From Clostridia bacterium (lineage in GTDB: Bacteria > Bacillota > Clostridia > TANB77 > CAG-508): a DNA stretch of 32,096 nt. A program made the position numbers and the translations under genes. The notes beneath the pieces are model-generated. The model was not told the origin of the DNA. It ran no database searches and saw nothing but the letters and a program-made list of their open reading frames with translations. Below, one piece after another: positions 23,866 through 31,461 of this stretch (position 1 is its first letter; each line of letters begins with the position of its first letter). The stretch spans positions 1-32,096 of the forward strand of contig CAAEQN010000138.1 in NCBI GenBank assembly GCA_900758165.1, in the 5' to 3' direction.

Positions 23866-24984
23866 TTACATTTGTACAAATTCTTCCCATGTAAAGCCTT
23901 CTCTACCGAAATGACCATAATTTGTAGTTTTAGAAAATATTGGCTCTTTTAATTTCAAATATTCAATTATACCTTGTGGAGTTAAATCAAATTTTGATTT
24001 TATCAATTTTATTATTAACCACTCTGGTACTCTATTTGTATTAAAGCAATCTATATAAATTGATATCGGCTCTCTTACTCCTATTGCATAAGAAAGTTGT
24101 ATTTCGCATTTTCTTGCGAGTCCATTAGCAACAACATTTTTAGCAATATGTCTTAACATATATGATGCTGATCTGTCCACTTTTGTTCCATCTTTACCAG
24201 AAAAAGCACCACCTCCATGATGTGCCATTCCTCCATAAGTATCTACCATTATTTTTCTTCCTGTTAATCCTGTATCTGCAATGGCTCCTCCTAAAACAAA
24301 TTTTCCTGTCGGATTAATATAAAATTTTGTTTCCACATCAATCATATCTTCTTTTACTATTGGCATTATTACTTTTTTTAATATATCCTTTTGTAAAATT
24401 TCAATGTCCACATTTTCTGAATGTTGTGTTGATATTAATATCGTATCAATTCTAAATGGCTCATCATTAACATATTCAACAGTCACCTGTACTTTTCCAT
24501 CTGATTTTAAATATGGAATTTTTCCGTTTTTTCTAACTTCTGACAACTGTTTTGCAAGTCTATTTGCAATGCTTATTGGATATGGCATATAATCTTCTGA
24601 TTCATCTGTAGCATAGCCAAACATAATTCCTTGATCACCTGCTCCTCCATAATCAACTCCCATTGCTATATCATTACTTTGTTTTGTAATATTTATTTCT
24701 ACATCGCAAGTTTTATAATCCATATTTATTTTTGAATCTGTATAACCTACTTCTTTTAATTTTTCTCTTACTATTTTTTCTATATCAATTGTTGCATTTG
24801 ATGTTATTTGTCCTGCAACAACTACTTTATCTTTTGATATAAGAGTTTCAACTGCCACTCTTGATTCTTTGTCTTGTTTTAAGCATTCATCCAATATTGC
24901 ATCTGATATTAAATCAGCTACTTTATCAGGATGTCCTTCTGTAACACTTTCACTTGTTAAATAATAATGTTTGTATTTTTTCAT
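23866..24984 (-). CDS. metK: S-adenosylmethionine synthetase
   Basis: A 372-residue methionine adenosyltransferase, making S-adenosylmethionine from ATP and methionine in the cytoplasm. The ATP-binding G-H-P-D-K near residue 18, the signature G-A-G-D-Q-G near 105 and the P-loop-like G-G-G-A-F-S-G-K-D near 250 with K-V-D-R-S-A are all present. Length is full for the compact form seen in phages and conjugative elements. ATG 24984 is chosen (family N-terminus Y-L-T-S-E-S-V-T-E-G-H-P); AAAGGAG is about 13 bases upstream. It lies at the edge of the element beside accessory genes; in phages and ICEs metK commonly accompanies a DNA methyltransferase, as here (13175-13876). Confidence 0.92.
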   Translation of the reverse strand: MKKYKHYYLTSESVTEGHPDKVADLISDAILDECLKQDKESRVAVETLISKDKVVVAGQITSNATIDIEKIVREKLKEVGYTDSKINMDYKTCDVEINITKQSNDIAMGVDYGGAGDQGIMFGYATDESEDYMPYPISIANRLAKQLSEVRKNGKIPYLKSDGKVQVTVEYVNDEPFRIDTILISTQHSENVDIEILQKDILKKVIMPIVKEDMIDVETKFYINPTGKFVLGGAIADTGLTGRKIMVDTYGGMAHHGGGAFSGKDGTKVDRSASYMLRHIAKNVVANGLARKCEIQLSYAIGVREPISIYIDCFNTNRVPEWLIIKLIKSKFDLTPQGIIEYLKLKEPIFSKTTNYGHFGREGFTWEEFVQM

Positions 24985-25059
24985 ATTTTTACAAATCTCT
25001 CCTTTCTTATTTTTCATATAGATTATTATTTTTATCTAAACATTTACTCCCTACTTTCT

Positions 25060-25083
25060 CGCCCCAAAATCGATTTTGTGGCG
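25060..25083. repeat. 24-bp near-perfect palindrome before metK
   Basis: CGCCCCAAAATC/GATTTTGTGGCG, one mismatch, no loop. There is no T-run on either side, so it is more like a protein-binding site than a terminator. The rest of 25000-25180 shows no gene. Confidence 0.45.
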
Positions 25084-25179
25084 TTTAAATTTTAAAAATA
25101 ATAAATTACTCGAATCCCTATTTATATTAATTTTTTCAGTTTTAATTTTAATAACTTTGTTATAAATAATTTCATATAT

Positions 25180-25217
25180 AAAAAATAAGCCTTAGACTAT
25201 AAATCTAAAACTTATTT
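25180..25217 (-). terminator. intrinsic terminator after the orphan gene end
   Basis: Minus-strand outer stem AAATAAG/CTTATTT with inner TTAGA/TCTAA, followed by a run of T residues. It lies 26 bases below the stop of the 25243 fragment. Confidence 0.7.
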
Positions 25218-25242
25218 CTAAAATTCTAAATTTTAAAATTTT

Positions 25243-25425
25243 CTAAAATTCCATATCATCTATCCCAAAATCTATATCATACTTTATTTCAGTTGTCCCA
25301 TGCACTCTTCCAGTTACAAGTTGCCCACTTTTTCTTTTAAATATATGTGTCTGTTTAGAGCCTGTCATACAACTAAAATCGGCACTGCCCTTAATGTTAC
25401 CATTGCTGTCTTCTTTGATAGGTTT
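25243..25425 (-). pseudogene. C-terminal remnant of an unidentified protein
   Basis: An open frame with no start of its own encodes about 60 residues: K-E-D-S-N-G-N-I-K-G-S-A-D-F-S-C-M-T-G-S-K, then H-I-F-K-R-K-S-G-Q-L-V, then R-V-H-G-T-T-E-I-K-Y-D-I-D, ending D-D-M-E-F. The composition is clearly protein-like and a terminator follows. It overlaps the last codons of the truncated permease in another frame, so it marks the place where two unrelated genes were joined. I do not know which family it comes from. Confidence 0.5.
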
Positions 25426-25805
25426 TTAGCATGCCATATTGAATATAAACTAACTGGTTTTACCAATTCTGTTGCAATATCTCCATTTTCACATTGTTTT
25501 TCTATTTCTTTGTCTATGCTCCATACATTAAAAAATGAAAAGAATGCTTGCTGTAGCCATATATATGTTGCCATTTGCCTTACTGAAAGATCACTTGCAC
25601 TACCATCTTTTAAGAAAGCTGTATATAACATCATGTACATTCCCGCCCATACAAATTGCGTTGCTATTCCAGCCATCGCTGCAGCTCTATATTGTATCTC
25701 ATTTAAAAATTTAATTTTAAAATACGCTAAATATATTTTTAGTGTTCTTAATATTTTTTCTTTATAGTTTTTTATTTTATTTTTTAATATTTTTAATTTT
25801 CTCAT
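25365..25805 (-). pseudogene. ABC-2 permease, 3 prime truncated
   Basis: The N-terminal 146 residues of an ABC2_membrane_6-type permease: Y-R-A-A-A-M-A-G-I-A-T-Q-F-V-W-A-G-M-Y-M-M-L-Y, I-W-L-Q-Q-A-F-F-S-F-F, and L-V-K-P-V-S-L-Y-S-I-W-H-A-K-N. Family members run to about 260 aa with six helices; here the frame stops after P-I-L-V-V, so about half the protein is missing and a transport channel cannot form. It follows its ATPase gene (25847-26818) by 41 bases. The second permease usually found after it is also absent. Loss coincides with the edge of the mobile element. Confidence 0.75.
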
Positions 25806-25846
25806 TACTCTAAATATCTCCTTTCATTTTTATCATATTAATAAAA

Positions 25847-26818
25847 TTAAATTTGATATTCTTTGTAAAGATTAGCTACAACATCATCTATTGGTGTATT
25901 GCTTACATCTAAATCTAATACATCTACTGTGTTACTTAAAAATACAATTGCATCTGCTAATTTTATTTGATGTTCATCTATTTCTATTTTTGCTTCATTT
26001 TGATTTTTTTCTATCACTCTCATTCCTAATGGCAGCTCTGTAATTCTTCCTCTATACTTGATATTCAAATCTTTTTTACTATATCTTTTCATTAAATTAT
26101 TAAGACTTCCGTCTAACAATAACTTTCCTTTGCCTATTAGTATTATTCTTTTAGTTAATGCTTCTATATCCCCTGTATCATGTGTCGTTAGTATTATTGT
26201 AGTATTTTTTTCTTTGTTTATTTTTTTAATAAACTCTCTAACAGCAATTTTAGAAGTGCTATCTAGTCCAATTGTTGGCTCATCTAAAAATACTATTTTG
26301 GGGTCATGTAAAAAGGCTGCTGCTATTTCACATCTCATTCTCTGTCCTAAACTTAATTGTCTTGTTGGTGTTTTTATTATTTTCTTTATATTTAACATCT
26401 CTGTTAACATATCTCTTTGCTTAATATACTTATCTTCTGGTATATTATAAATTTCTTTCAAAAGTTCAAATGAATCCTCTACTGGTACATCCCACCACAA
26501 TGCAGATCTGTTTCCAAACACTACTCCTATGTCTTTTACATATTTTGACCTTTGCTTGTATGGAACTAATCCATTTATTTTACATTCTCCCGAATCAGGT
26601 GTTAGTATTCCACACATTATTTTTATTGTTGTTGATTTTCCTGCTCCATTTGGTCCTATATATCCAACCATTTCTCCTTCGTTTATTTTAAAAGAAATAT
26701 CATTTAAAGCCTTTACCTCTTTGTATTCTCTTTTAAAATAACTTTTAAATGCATTTCCTAATCCTGCGTTTCTTTGTACTATTTTGTAAGTTTTAGTAAT
26801 ATTTTTTAATTCAATCAT
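25847..26818 (-). CDS. ABC transporter ATP-binding protein
   Basis: A 323-residue ATPase of the multidrug/antibiotic-export type (DUF4162-like C-terminal extension). Walker A G-P-N-G-A-G-K-S near residue 57, signature L-S-L-G-Q-R near 157, Walker B I-V-F-L-D-E-P-T near 175, switch His in T-T-H-D. Related ATPases work with two six-helix permeases, but the adjacent permease is truncated, so the system is probably inactive or uses a partner elsewhere. AAAGGG precedes ATG. No clear promoter in the gap above; the terminator at 26917 separates it from the small RNA unit. Confidence 0.9.
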   Translation of the reverse strand: MIELKNITKTYKIVQRNAGLGNAFKSYFKREYKEVKALNDISFKINEGEMVGYIGPNGAGKSTTIKIMCGILTPDSGECKINGLVPYKQRSKYVKDIGVVFGNRSALWWDVPVEDSFELLKEIYNIPEDKYIKQRDMLTEMLNIKKIIKTPTRQLSLGQRMRCEIAAAFLHDPKIVFLDEPTIGLDSTSKIAVREFIKKINKEKNTTIILTTHDTGDIEALTKRIILIGKGKLLLDGSLNNLMKRYSKKDLNIKYRGRITELPLGMRVIEKNQNEAKIEIDEHQIKLADAIVFLSNTVDVLDLDVSNTPIDDVVANLYKEYQI

Positions 26819-26916
26819 AAAATTATCCCTTTCTTTTCTTTTTTAGAAGTATGGTTTTTAATTAAATTATTATTACTTTTTTGATTTTGTCCTCCTTTCT
26901 TAAAATTTTGACAACG

Positions 26917-26964
26917 GAAAAAATACCAAATATAAAGATATATACCCCTTATCTTTACATTTGG
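26917..26964 (-). terminator. strong intrinsic terminator of the 5S-like unit
   Basis: A 15-bp stem with one mismatch (26926-26940 with 26950-26964) followed on the minus strand by TATTTTTT. Confidence 0.85.
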
Positions 26965-27109
26965 CATTATATGATTTTTTCTTTCCCTTCAGTTGTAGTC
27001 TTTTACTTGTTTTATAGTATTTGTTGACTTTGCATAAATCATATAATCCTATAAAATAGAGTTTGACTTCTGTGTTCGGAATGGGAACAGGTTCTCTCTA
27101 TAATCAATG
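26917..27109 (-). ncRNA. 5S rRNA-like small RNA unit
   Basis: From a predicted start near 27109 the RNA begins ACATTGATTATAGAG and then carries the 5S core: CCTGTTCCC, CCGAACACAGAAGTC. A 29-base stretch differs from the true 5S at the window end by one base. Helix II (ATAGAG/CTCTAT) and helix III (CCTGTTC/GAACACAG) can both form. The 3 prime part of 5S (helices IV-V and the closing strand of helix I) is not recognisable; instead AT-rich sequence leads to a strong terminator. It has its own promoter (27116-27144) and terminator. It may be a decayed 5S gene or a 5S-derived regulatory RNA. Confidence 0.5.
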
Positions 27110-27115
27110 TTATTC

Positions 27116-27144
27116 ATTTTACTACGACTTTTTTGCATTGTCAA
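27116..27144 (-). promoter_or_regulatory. consensus promoter of the 5S-like unit
   Basis: TTGACA (27144-27139), exactly 17 bases, TAAAAT (27121-27116). Confidence 0.7.
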
Positions 27145-27172
27145 TAATTATTTATCATTTTTTCAAAACTTG

Positions 27173-27643
27173 CTATCTTATCATTCTTAATGTTTCTGCT
27201 ACTGCCATTATTTTGTCTATCACGCACACTAAAAAAGCCTCTTTACTCCTTGGCACTTTTGTTATTGTTAATGGCCACATGTGTGTTTCTATTATTTTAG
27301 TTATTTCTTCACTTGTATCACACATTTTTTTAGCGTTTTTACTTGCTGTTATTGGATGGCTGTACCCATGCCATTTGTGAGATGCATCTTTTTGATGCCA
27401 ATCATATAAAAACAAATCATGTAAAAAGGCCCCTGCTATTAAACTTTTATAATTAAATTTTATACGAAACATCTTTTCTAGTCTTTTTGCCCAAAGCAAA
27501 CTATAATATGCAACATTTCTAGAGTGTTTATATACTGTTGTTGTTCCGTGTTGAAAGTGCAGTGACTCTAGTTTACATACTTTTTTATAATTTTTTATAT
27601 TTTTTAAGTTAGTATATAATTCTCTTTCAAGTATATTTACCAT
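27173..27643 (-). CDS. HD-domain hydrolase
   Basis: A 156-residue metal-dependent phosphohydrolase. HD-type motifs: H-S-R-N-V-A-Y near residue 41, H-D in G-A-F-L-H-D-L-F near 75, H-G-Y-S-H-P near 92, and the final Asp in V-C-V-I-D-K-I near 145. This spacing fits small HD proteins that hydrolyse nucleotides or phosphate esters; the substrate is unknown. It has a good promoter (27674-27702) and stands as a single gene. It ends normally with no sign of truncation. Confidence 0.85.
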   Translation of the reverse strand: MVNILERELYTNLKNIKNYKKVCKLESLHFQHGTTTVYKHSRNVAYYSLLWAKRLEKMFRIKFNYKSLIAGAFLHDLFLYDWHQKDASHKWHGYSHPITASKNAKKMCDTSEEITKIIETHMWPLTITKVPRSKEAFLVCVIDKIMAVAETLRMIR

Positions 27644-27673
27644 AAAATTATTTTCCTTGTGTATTTTAATATT

Positions 27674-27702
27674 ATTGTAACACTTAACTTCTATACTTTC
27701 AA
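27674..27702 (-). promoter_or_regulatory. promoter of the HD-domain gene
   Basis: TTGAAA (27702-27697), 17-base spacer, TACAAT (27679-27674); about 30 bases above the start codon. Confidence 0.65.
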
Positions 27703-27742
27703 TATGAAAATATTGTAATTTCAGCTTGCAAATTTTTTTATA

Positions 27743-28474
27743 TTATTTATTGTCACTTGTCATCTTTTTCTTAAATGCTAATGTAGACAATACCAAAAAT
27801 CCAATCATATATGCACTAAAAATTATAATATTTTGCATTGTTATTGTTTGTAGTTTGTTGTTTAAAATTCCTTTGATTATAACTAACGCTGAATCAAATG
27901 GCAGAAATTCACATATTTTACCATATACATTTCCTAATAACTCTTTAGGAAAATACATTCCACTTGTAAAGCACACTAGCTGAACTACTATGCTTGATAC
28001 TCCTGAAGCTGCTTTATCTGACACTAGACTTCCTATTAATACTCCCATTCCTAAAAATAGAGTTGCTATTATTATTGATACTAATATAGTCCAAATTATA
28101 TTTATGCTAAATGGTAGCCCTAAAATTAAAGCTAATATGAATAAGATTACATCTTGTAATAATATAATTGGAATAAATGAAACCATATATCCTAATATGT
28201 ACTCTATTGGTTTCATTGGACTTATTCCTAATCTTATTAGTAAAGAAGTCGACCTATCTTTAGCAATAAGTGTTGATGTAAATAGTGTAATAAACGAAAA
28301 GCTAAATATAATTACCCCCGGTGTAAAATTTTCTAATTTATATGAGTCGTTTGGTATTTTAAATTGCTGAAATATAAAAAGTAAAAATAATGGCAAAAGT
28401 ATTGCAAATATAATACTTAATGGATCCCTTATTATTTCTTTAAAATTTCTTTTTGCAAAGTTTAATGTTCTCAT
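27743..28474 (-). CDS. ABC-2 type transporter permease
   Basis: A 243-residue integral membrane protein with six hydrophobic helices (L-S-I-I-F-A-I-L-L-P-L-F-L-L-F-I-F near the N-terminus; last one near 215-235). The motif L-P-F-D-S-A-L near residue 193 and the overall layout match the ABC-2 exporter permeases. It overlaps the ATPase gene (28474) and ends the abrB-ATPase-permease operon. Probable export of a small toxic compound; substrate unknown. Confidence 0.88.
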   Translation of the reverse strand: MRTLNFAKRNFKEIIRDPLSIIFAILLPLFLLFIFQQFKIPNDSYKLENFTPGVIIFSFSFITLFTSTLIAKDRSTSLLIRLGISPMKPIEYILGYMVSFIPIILLQDVILFILALILGLPFSINIIWTILVSIIIATLFLGMGVLIGSLVSDKAASGVSSIVVQLVCFTSGMYFPKELLGNVYGKICEFLPFDSALVIIKGILNNKLQTITMQNIIIFSAYMIGFLVLSTLAFKKKMTSDNK

Positions 28475-29190
28475 TATTCTTTACCTCCTGTTGCTATTTT
28501 TACAAAAGCTTCTTCAAAATTATTAGCTCCTACTTTTGATATAAGTTCTTGTGGAGTCCCAGCTTCAATTAAATTACCTTTACTCATTATTCCAACTCTA
28601 TCTGATAAACTTTCAGCCTCCTCCATATAATGTGTTGTTAATATTATAGTAATTTTGCCTTTTAATTGCTCTATTACACTCCATAGTTCTCTTCTAGCAA
28701 TAACATCTAGTCCAAGTGTTGGTTCATCTAAAAATAGTATTTTAGGATTATTTATTAAAGAAATTGCTATTGATAATTTTCTTTGCCAACCTCCTGATAA
28801 AGTCTTTGCTTTTTGTTTTAACACTTCTTGTAATTTAAACATATTCACTAACTCTTCTATTTTTTTATTTTTGTTTTTTATTTTATAAACTCCTGCCATA
28901 AATTCCAAGTTTTCTTTAACTGATAAATTTGGAGCAATAGCTGTTTCTTGTGGGGATACATTCACTATTTCCTTAATTTTCATGCTATCTTTCTTTATGT
29001 CATAGCCTGATACCTTTATTTCTCCTGATGTTGGCAATATTAGAGTTGACATCATTTTGATAGTTGTTGTTTTTCCTGCTCCATTTGTTCCTAGCAACGC
29101 AAACAATTCACCTTCTTTAATTGTTAGATTTATATTGTTTACAGCTGTTTTATCTTTAAATTTTTTCGTTAAGTTTACTATCTCAATCAT
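28474..29190 (-). CDS. ABC transporter ATP-binding protein
   Basis: A 238-residue ATPase: Walker A G-T-N-G-A-G-K-T-T near residue 35, Q-loop S-P-Q-E-T, signature L-S-G-G-W-Q-R-K near 133, Walker B I-L-F-L-D-E-P-T near 153, switch His T-T-H-Y-M-E-E-A. It partners with the permease that follows. It starts one base after the regulator gene's stop region, so the three genes are one operon under the promoter at 29492-29521. Confidence 0.92.
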   Translation of the reverse strand: MIEIVNLTKKFKDKTAVNNINLTIKEGELFALLGTNGAGKTTTIKMMSTLILPTSGEIKVSGYDIKKDSMKIKEIVNVSPQETAIAPNLSVKENLEFMAGVYKIKNKNKKIEELVNMFKLQEVLKQKAKTLSGGWQRKLSIAISLINNPKILFLDEPTLGLDVIARRELWSVIEQLKGKITIILTTHYMEEAESLSDRVGIMSKGNLIEAGTPQELISKVGANNFEEAFVKIATGGKE

Positions 29191-29191
29191 A

Positions 29192-29395
29192 TTATTTATC
29201 TCCTTTTGGAATAAATTTATCTATAGCTGGCTCTAAATTGTCAGCTTTTACAATTGCCATTCCTCTACGTTTATCACATAAAACTACTACTGAATCTCCT
29301 GGTTTGATATCAAACATCTCTCTTGCTTCTTTTGGAATTACTATTTGTCCTTTTTCTCCAACTTTACTAATTCCTACATACTTATTTTTATCCAT
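29192..29395 (-). CDS. AbrB/SpoVT-type transition-state regulator
   Basis: A 67-residue swapped-hairpin DNA-binding protein. The AbrB signature is clear: G-I-S-K-V-G-E-K-G-Q-I-V-I-P-K-E-A-R-E-M-F, then I-K-P-G-D-S-V-V-V-L. ATG 29395 is preceded by GGAGG. As first gene of an ABC exporter operon it probably represses its own promoter, where four 9-bp repeats lie (29465-29500). Confidence 0.88.
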   Translation of the reverse strand: MDKNKYVGISKVGEKGQIVIPKEAREMFDIKPGDSVVVLCDKRRGMAIVKADNLEPAIDKFIPKGDK

Positions 29396-29464
29396 TTTTA
29401 CCTCCATACAACCAATCTAATAGAAATATCTTTAGATTAATTTTTTTATATAATTATCGTTTTT

Positions 29465-29500
29465 GTATTACTTGTTATACTTTTCATACTTATTATACTT
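29465..29500 (-). repeat. four tandem 9-bp repeats over the abrB promoter
   Basis: On the minus strand: AAGTATAAT, AAGTATGAA, AAGTATAAC, AAGTAATAC, with no gap between units. The first unit overlaps the -10 box. This is a likely operator for the AbrB-type regulator, covering the transcription start. Confidence 0.7.
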
Positions 29501-29521
29501 TTTTTAGATTATAAAAGTCAA
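29492..29521 (-). promoter_or_regulatory. promoter of the abrB-ABC operon
   Basis: TTGACT (29521-29516), 18-base spacer, TATAAT (29497-29492). Confidence 0.7.
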
Positions 29522-29576
29522 TAGTTTTGTGCAAGAGAGAAACCTTTTTTTAGATGAATTTAACTCTTTTATTTTG

Positions 29577-29675
29577 GATCTTTTTTCGCCCCCAAAAAGC
29601 GTCCCTCTTATAAAGATCACCCCAAATGTTAAGCAAAAAAGTCTAACATTTGGGGTTCATTTCAGATTGGACGCT
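29577..29675 (-). other. structured non-coding region below splB
   Basis: Inner hairpin CCCCAAATGTTA/TAACATTTGGGG (29620-29631, 29644-29655), enclosed by AGCGTCC/GGACGCT (29598-29604, 29669-29675). A third helix GATCTTT/AAAGATC (29577-29583, 29612-29618) encloses one arm of the outer helix, so the two would form a pseudoknot or exclude each other. On the minus strand the outer helix is followed by four T residues, so it may terminate splB; the third helix suggests a more elaborate RNA. Confidence 0.5.
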
Positions 29676-29713
29676 CATATATCTAATTTTCTAATTAGTA
29701 TTTAAAAATCAAT

Positions 29714-30772
29714 TTAAACTATATATATAATTTTGCTATTTGGAAATTTGTTATTAATTTCTCTTCTAAAAAATTCTTCTCCTTCTTTTCTTATATCTTT
29801 GTTATACATATATTTTCCCCTTCCTCTTCCCGTCATTTTATTTTTATCATATAACTTAATAGCGTTGGGAAAGGCTTCTTCATTAATCTTTATATGAACA
29901 TAACTATACGTCATAAATATAACTTCAAAAAATAAATCTTCTTTTGCTTTTTCTGATAATTCCTTTGCAAGTCTATCTATTAAATTTCTATACAACTCTT
30001 GCCAATTTTCTACTAATATCACTGGAGCTATTAGTATTCCAACTTTATAATCTGCATCTTTTAATTTATTAATAGCTTGTATTCTGTCATTAAGTTTTGA
30101 AGTTCCGAATTCTACTTTTTCTATAATCTCTTGTGGGTTTACGCTCATTCTAATAATTGTTCTTCCCTTATGATGTAATTTTAATAATGAATCTATATAT
30201 GCAAATTTGGTTGGAAACGTTATATATCCTACATTATTTTCTCCAAATCTCTCTATGGTCCATTCTAAATTTCCTGTTATTGTATTTTCTAAAACTAAAT
30301 CACTATTGCTTCCAATCTCAAAAGTTAATTCTTTTTTTCCTTCTGTAAAAGGATTTTTTGTATTTAATATAATATCTTCTTCTAATTTTTTATTTGCATA
30401 GTCATTAGCCGTTTTTATTATCTTATTTAACATTTCTTCTCTATTCACAAACAGCCTTAAATAAGCACATTTGTTGTAATTACATACTAAATAGCAATAT
30501 AGACACATTGCTGTGCAGCCGGATGATGTGTATGGTACTAAATAATCTGATACTTTATGGTTTTCTACATATTTATGGGTTTTTCTAATTCCTATTATTA
30601 GATTTTGTTTTAATTTTGGAAATTCTGAATTTTGCTTTTTTCTTAATTCTTCAATATTATTATGGCTTTCTATTTCTATTTTTGGAACATCTTTATATTT
30701 TTCTAATAGCATTTTCCCTAATTCATAATTTTCAATATTTTTTTCATAGTAAATAATTTTAGGGTAAAACAT
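29714..30772 (-). CDS. splB: spore photoproduct lyase (radical SAM)
   Basis: A 352-residue radical-SAM enzyme that reverses the spore photoproduct (thymine dimer) in DNA during germination. The iron-sulfur motif C-T-A-M-C-L-Y-C near residue 92-99 (C-x3-C-x2-C) follows P-Y-T-S-S-G, and the next part T-F-E-I-G-S-N-S-D matches the SAM-binding strand of SplB. Further: R-M-S-V-N-P near 215 and the late M-T-Y-S-Y-V-H. Length equals typical SplB. ATG 30772 is chosen since GAGGTGG lies 6 bases upstream. Its presence indicates a spore-forming host. Confidence 0.88.
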   Translation of the reverse strand: MFYPKIIYYEKNIENYELGKMLLEKYKDVPKIEIESHNNIEELRKKQNSEFPKLKQNLIIGIRKTHKYVENHKVSDYLVPYTSSGCTAMCLYCYLVCNYNKCAYLRLFVNREEMLNKIIKTANDYANKKLEEDIILNTKNPFTEGKKELTFEIGSNSDLVLENTITGNLEWTIERFGENNVGYITFPTKFAYIDSLLKLHHKGRTIIRMSVNPQEIIEKVEFGTSKLNDRIQAINKLKDADYKVGILIAPVILVENWQELYRNLIDRLAKELSEKAKEDLFFEVIFMTYSYVHIKINEEAFPNAIKLYDKNKMTGRGRGKYMYNKDIRKEGEEFFRREINNKFPNSKIIYIV

Positions 30773-30905
30773 TTTAAACCACCTCATGTGTATATTTTAC
30801 CCTAAATCTTATTTATCAATACTTTTATTTAATTGTTTTCTAAATAAGAAATTTTTTGTTTTTTGTCTTGTGAATTTCAGCTAGCATATTTTTTTGTTTT
30901 ATTAT

Positions 30906-31046
30906 TTATTTCTTCTTTTTTATATTATGAAAGAAATTTGGTGTCAAAATTATATTTCCAACTAAAGTAAGTTCTTCTTAAATTCTTTCAAATTCTTCTT
31001 TGAATTTAACTGAAGCACATAATGTTATTACATTATATTTATTCAT
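30906..31046 (-). pseudogene. remnant of a nucleoside deoxyribosyltransferase-like (DUF4406-like) gene
   Basis: From ATG 31046 the frame reads M-N-K-Y-N-V-I-T-L-C-A-S-V-K-F-K-E-E-F-E-R-I, then an in-frame TAA (30980-30978), then E-E-L-T-L-V-G-N-I-I-L-T-P-N-F-F and stops early. This is the start of the I-x-L-C-G-S-x-x-F fold common in small phage and clostridial proteins; both the internal stop and the missing C-terminus show decay. The rest of 30790-31090 shows no gene. Confidence 0.5.
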
Positions 31047-31089
31047 TTTATAGTTTATTCATATCACAAAAAAACTCATAATCTATATA

Positions 31090-31461
31090 TTAACTCATAT
31101 AACCTATTTTACTATGTATTTCTTTATGGCAGTTTGAACAAACTAAAATACATTTTTTTAATTCATTTTTATATTCTTCCCATGACATTGTGTTACTTGA
31201 TCCTAATTTAAATTCTTTTTCTTTAGGATTTTTATGGTGAAATTCTAATGCATCAACACATTTGTTATAACCGCAAATAGAGCATTTTCCTCCCAACATT
31301 TTTATTGCTTGTAATTTCATATTTCTTCTTAATATTGTTTTTTGATGTTTTCTAGTTTCATTATCACTTCTAATAGAATTACCACTACATTCATAGCAAT
31401 ATATTCTTGTTGAGCTTTTAGTTTCAAACACTTTCTCACAAATTTTACATTTTCTTATCAT
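31090..31461 (-). CDS. HNH endonuclease family protein
   Basis: About 123 residues. N-terminal zinc-like pairs C-K-I-C and C-Y-E-C (residues 5-25), then C-S-I-C-G, the catalytic D-A-L-E-F-H-H-K-N-P, and C-S-N-C-H-K-E-I-H at the end. This is a complete HNH core with two structural zinc sites. Start ATG 31461 has GGTG 6 bases upstream. It lies about 230 bases downstream of a tRNA gene that carries a group I intron, so it could be a free-standing homing nuclease; it could equally be a solitary HNH gene. Confidence 0.82.
   Translation of the reverse strand: MIRKCKICEKVFETKSSTRIYCYECSGNSIRSDNETRKHQKTILRRNMKLQAIKMLGGKCSICGYNKCVDALEFHHKNPKEKEFKLGSSNTMSWEEYKNELKKCILVCSNCHKEIHSKIGYMS

Larger units (their letters stand above)
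804..25425 (-). mobile_element. integrative and conjugative element, Tn1549/CD1107-like (limits approximate)
   Basis: The span holds a full set of Gram-positive conjugation genes on one strand: MobL relaxase, MobC-like protein, VirD4, VirB2-, VirB6- and VirB4-like proteins, PrgI, M23 murein hydrolase, sortase plus Cna-B adhesin, ArdC-like protein and a serine recombinase at the low end. Gene order (relaxase, VirD4, VirB6-like, PrgI, VirB4, peptidase, surface protein) matches Tn1549/CTn-type elements. I could not find matching direct repeats at the two edges, so exact attachment sites are unknown. The low limit is set at the 112-aa gene that shares its promoter with the recombinase; the high limit is set where an orphan gene end abuts a truncated ABC permease. 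Confidence 0.8.

Noticed and set aside
25300..25767. Plus-strand reading frame of 155 codons
   Set aside because: It is the antisense of the truncated permease; the minus-strand frame has clear family motifs.
27024..27144. 11-base inverted repeat (TTGAC..TGCA) as a closing helix I of the 5S-like RNA
   Set aside because: One arm coincides with the -35 box of a consensus promoter, so it would lie outside the transcript; probably coincidence.
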